64,000 nt of DNA from Phycisphaerae bacterium (lineage in GTDB: Bacteria > Planctomycetota > Phycisphaerae > UBA1845). The notes below the pieces were generated by a model. That model had not been told where the DNA came from. It saw only the letters and a list, made by a program, of their open reading frames with translations, and searched no databases. Location: NCBI GenBank assembly GCA_022072505.1, contig JAJVHU010000019.1, positions 141,849 to 205,848 of the forward strand, in the 5' to 3' direction. Shown piece after piece: positions 63,900 to 64,000 of this stretch; position 1 is the stretch's first letter; each line of letters begins with the position of its first letter. The position numbers and the translations under genes are program-made.

Positions 63900-64000
63900 T
63901 TATGCAGCCCGGTGCAGCGGGCGGGATGCCCAGAAGGCGTCCCAGTCGTAGTTGAGTCGATGGGCGACCAAGCTGGCCATGGCCACGGCGCCGGGTTCGC
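63900..64000 (-). CDS. C-terminal fragment of an unidentified gene
   Basis: A leftward frame enters from the window edge and ends at TAA (63902-63900) after 32 visible sense codons (ending YDWDAFWASRPLHRAA). The reading is plausible as coding but too short to name. A short inverted repeat (ATGGG/CCCAT, 63873-63887) follows its stop. A transposase is one possibility, without firm support. Confidence 0.4.
   Translation of the reverse strand, partial: EPGAVAMASLVAHRLNYDWDAFWASRPLHRAA

Overview
The window looks like a chromosome segment of a high-GC, flagellated, Gram-negative-type bacterium, most likely a planctomycete (Phycisphaerae-like). This is an inference, because no rRNA is present. The support is a diderm flagellum with P- and L-ring genes, the FliW/CsrA/flagellin module, GT-C type membrane proteins (DUF2723-like), secreted proteins with FG-GAP, WD40 and thrombospondin type 3 repeats, a DksA-like protein with a long basic N-terminus, and short dispersed word-like repeats.

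Region 1 (1-14.1 kb): the 5' part of a GH3-family acyl-adenylating enzyme and a PHP-type histidinol phosphatase lead into a twelve-gene leftward flagellar operon. Its order of transcription is flgF, flgG, flgA, flgH, flgI, flgJ (rod-binding part only), flgN, flgK, flgL, fliW, csrA, fliC, and it ends in a strong hairpin at 1731-1771. Region 2 (14.1-25.6 kb): isoprenoid genes ispA and dxs, a large secreted metzincin-like protein, pyrK carrying an in-frame repeat insertion, a phosphate uptake operon pstSCA (no pstB or phoU beside it) behind a Pho-box-like promoter, and a Tat-exported Cys-rich protein. Region 3 (25.6-41.4 kb): housekeeping genes (hisS, purL, argS), tRNA-Ala and tRNA-Cys, a FIST-domain sensor protein, the DksA-like protein, a DUF456 membrane protein, a ZIP transporter whose stop codon lies in a small repeat element, and a HAMP histidine kinase.

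Region 4 (41.5-51.7 kb): a secreted helical protein, then a striking AT-rich island (42.52-42.70 kb) that carries an extended -10 promoter and is followed by a strongly structured region ending in a T-run. I read this as a candidate small RNA of about 160 nt. After it come a soluble histidine kinase, a stand-alone Clp-N protein, and the maf-rph-lipoprotein-rdgB cluster, then a DUF2723 membrane protein, an aminotransferase and carA. Region 5 (51.8-64 kb): a GT-C-like membrane protein overlapping tail-to-tail with an NtrC-type regulator whose receiver has lost its phosphoacceptor, a photolyase, a PPIase-adk operon, an unidentified TIM-barrel-like protein, two isoleucine tRNAs (CAU and GAU), a 903-residue FG-GAP/WD40 double-propeller protein, and the 3' end of an unidentified gene.

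The most unusual items are the AT-rich island with its putative RNA, the insertion-like element at the ZIP stop codon, the GGA-rich fliC leader, the NtrC-type pseudo-receiver, and FlgL enlarged by three tandem flagellin-IN modules. All calls come from reading the sequence; no database search was possible.
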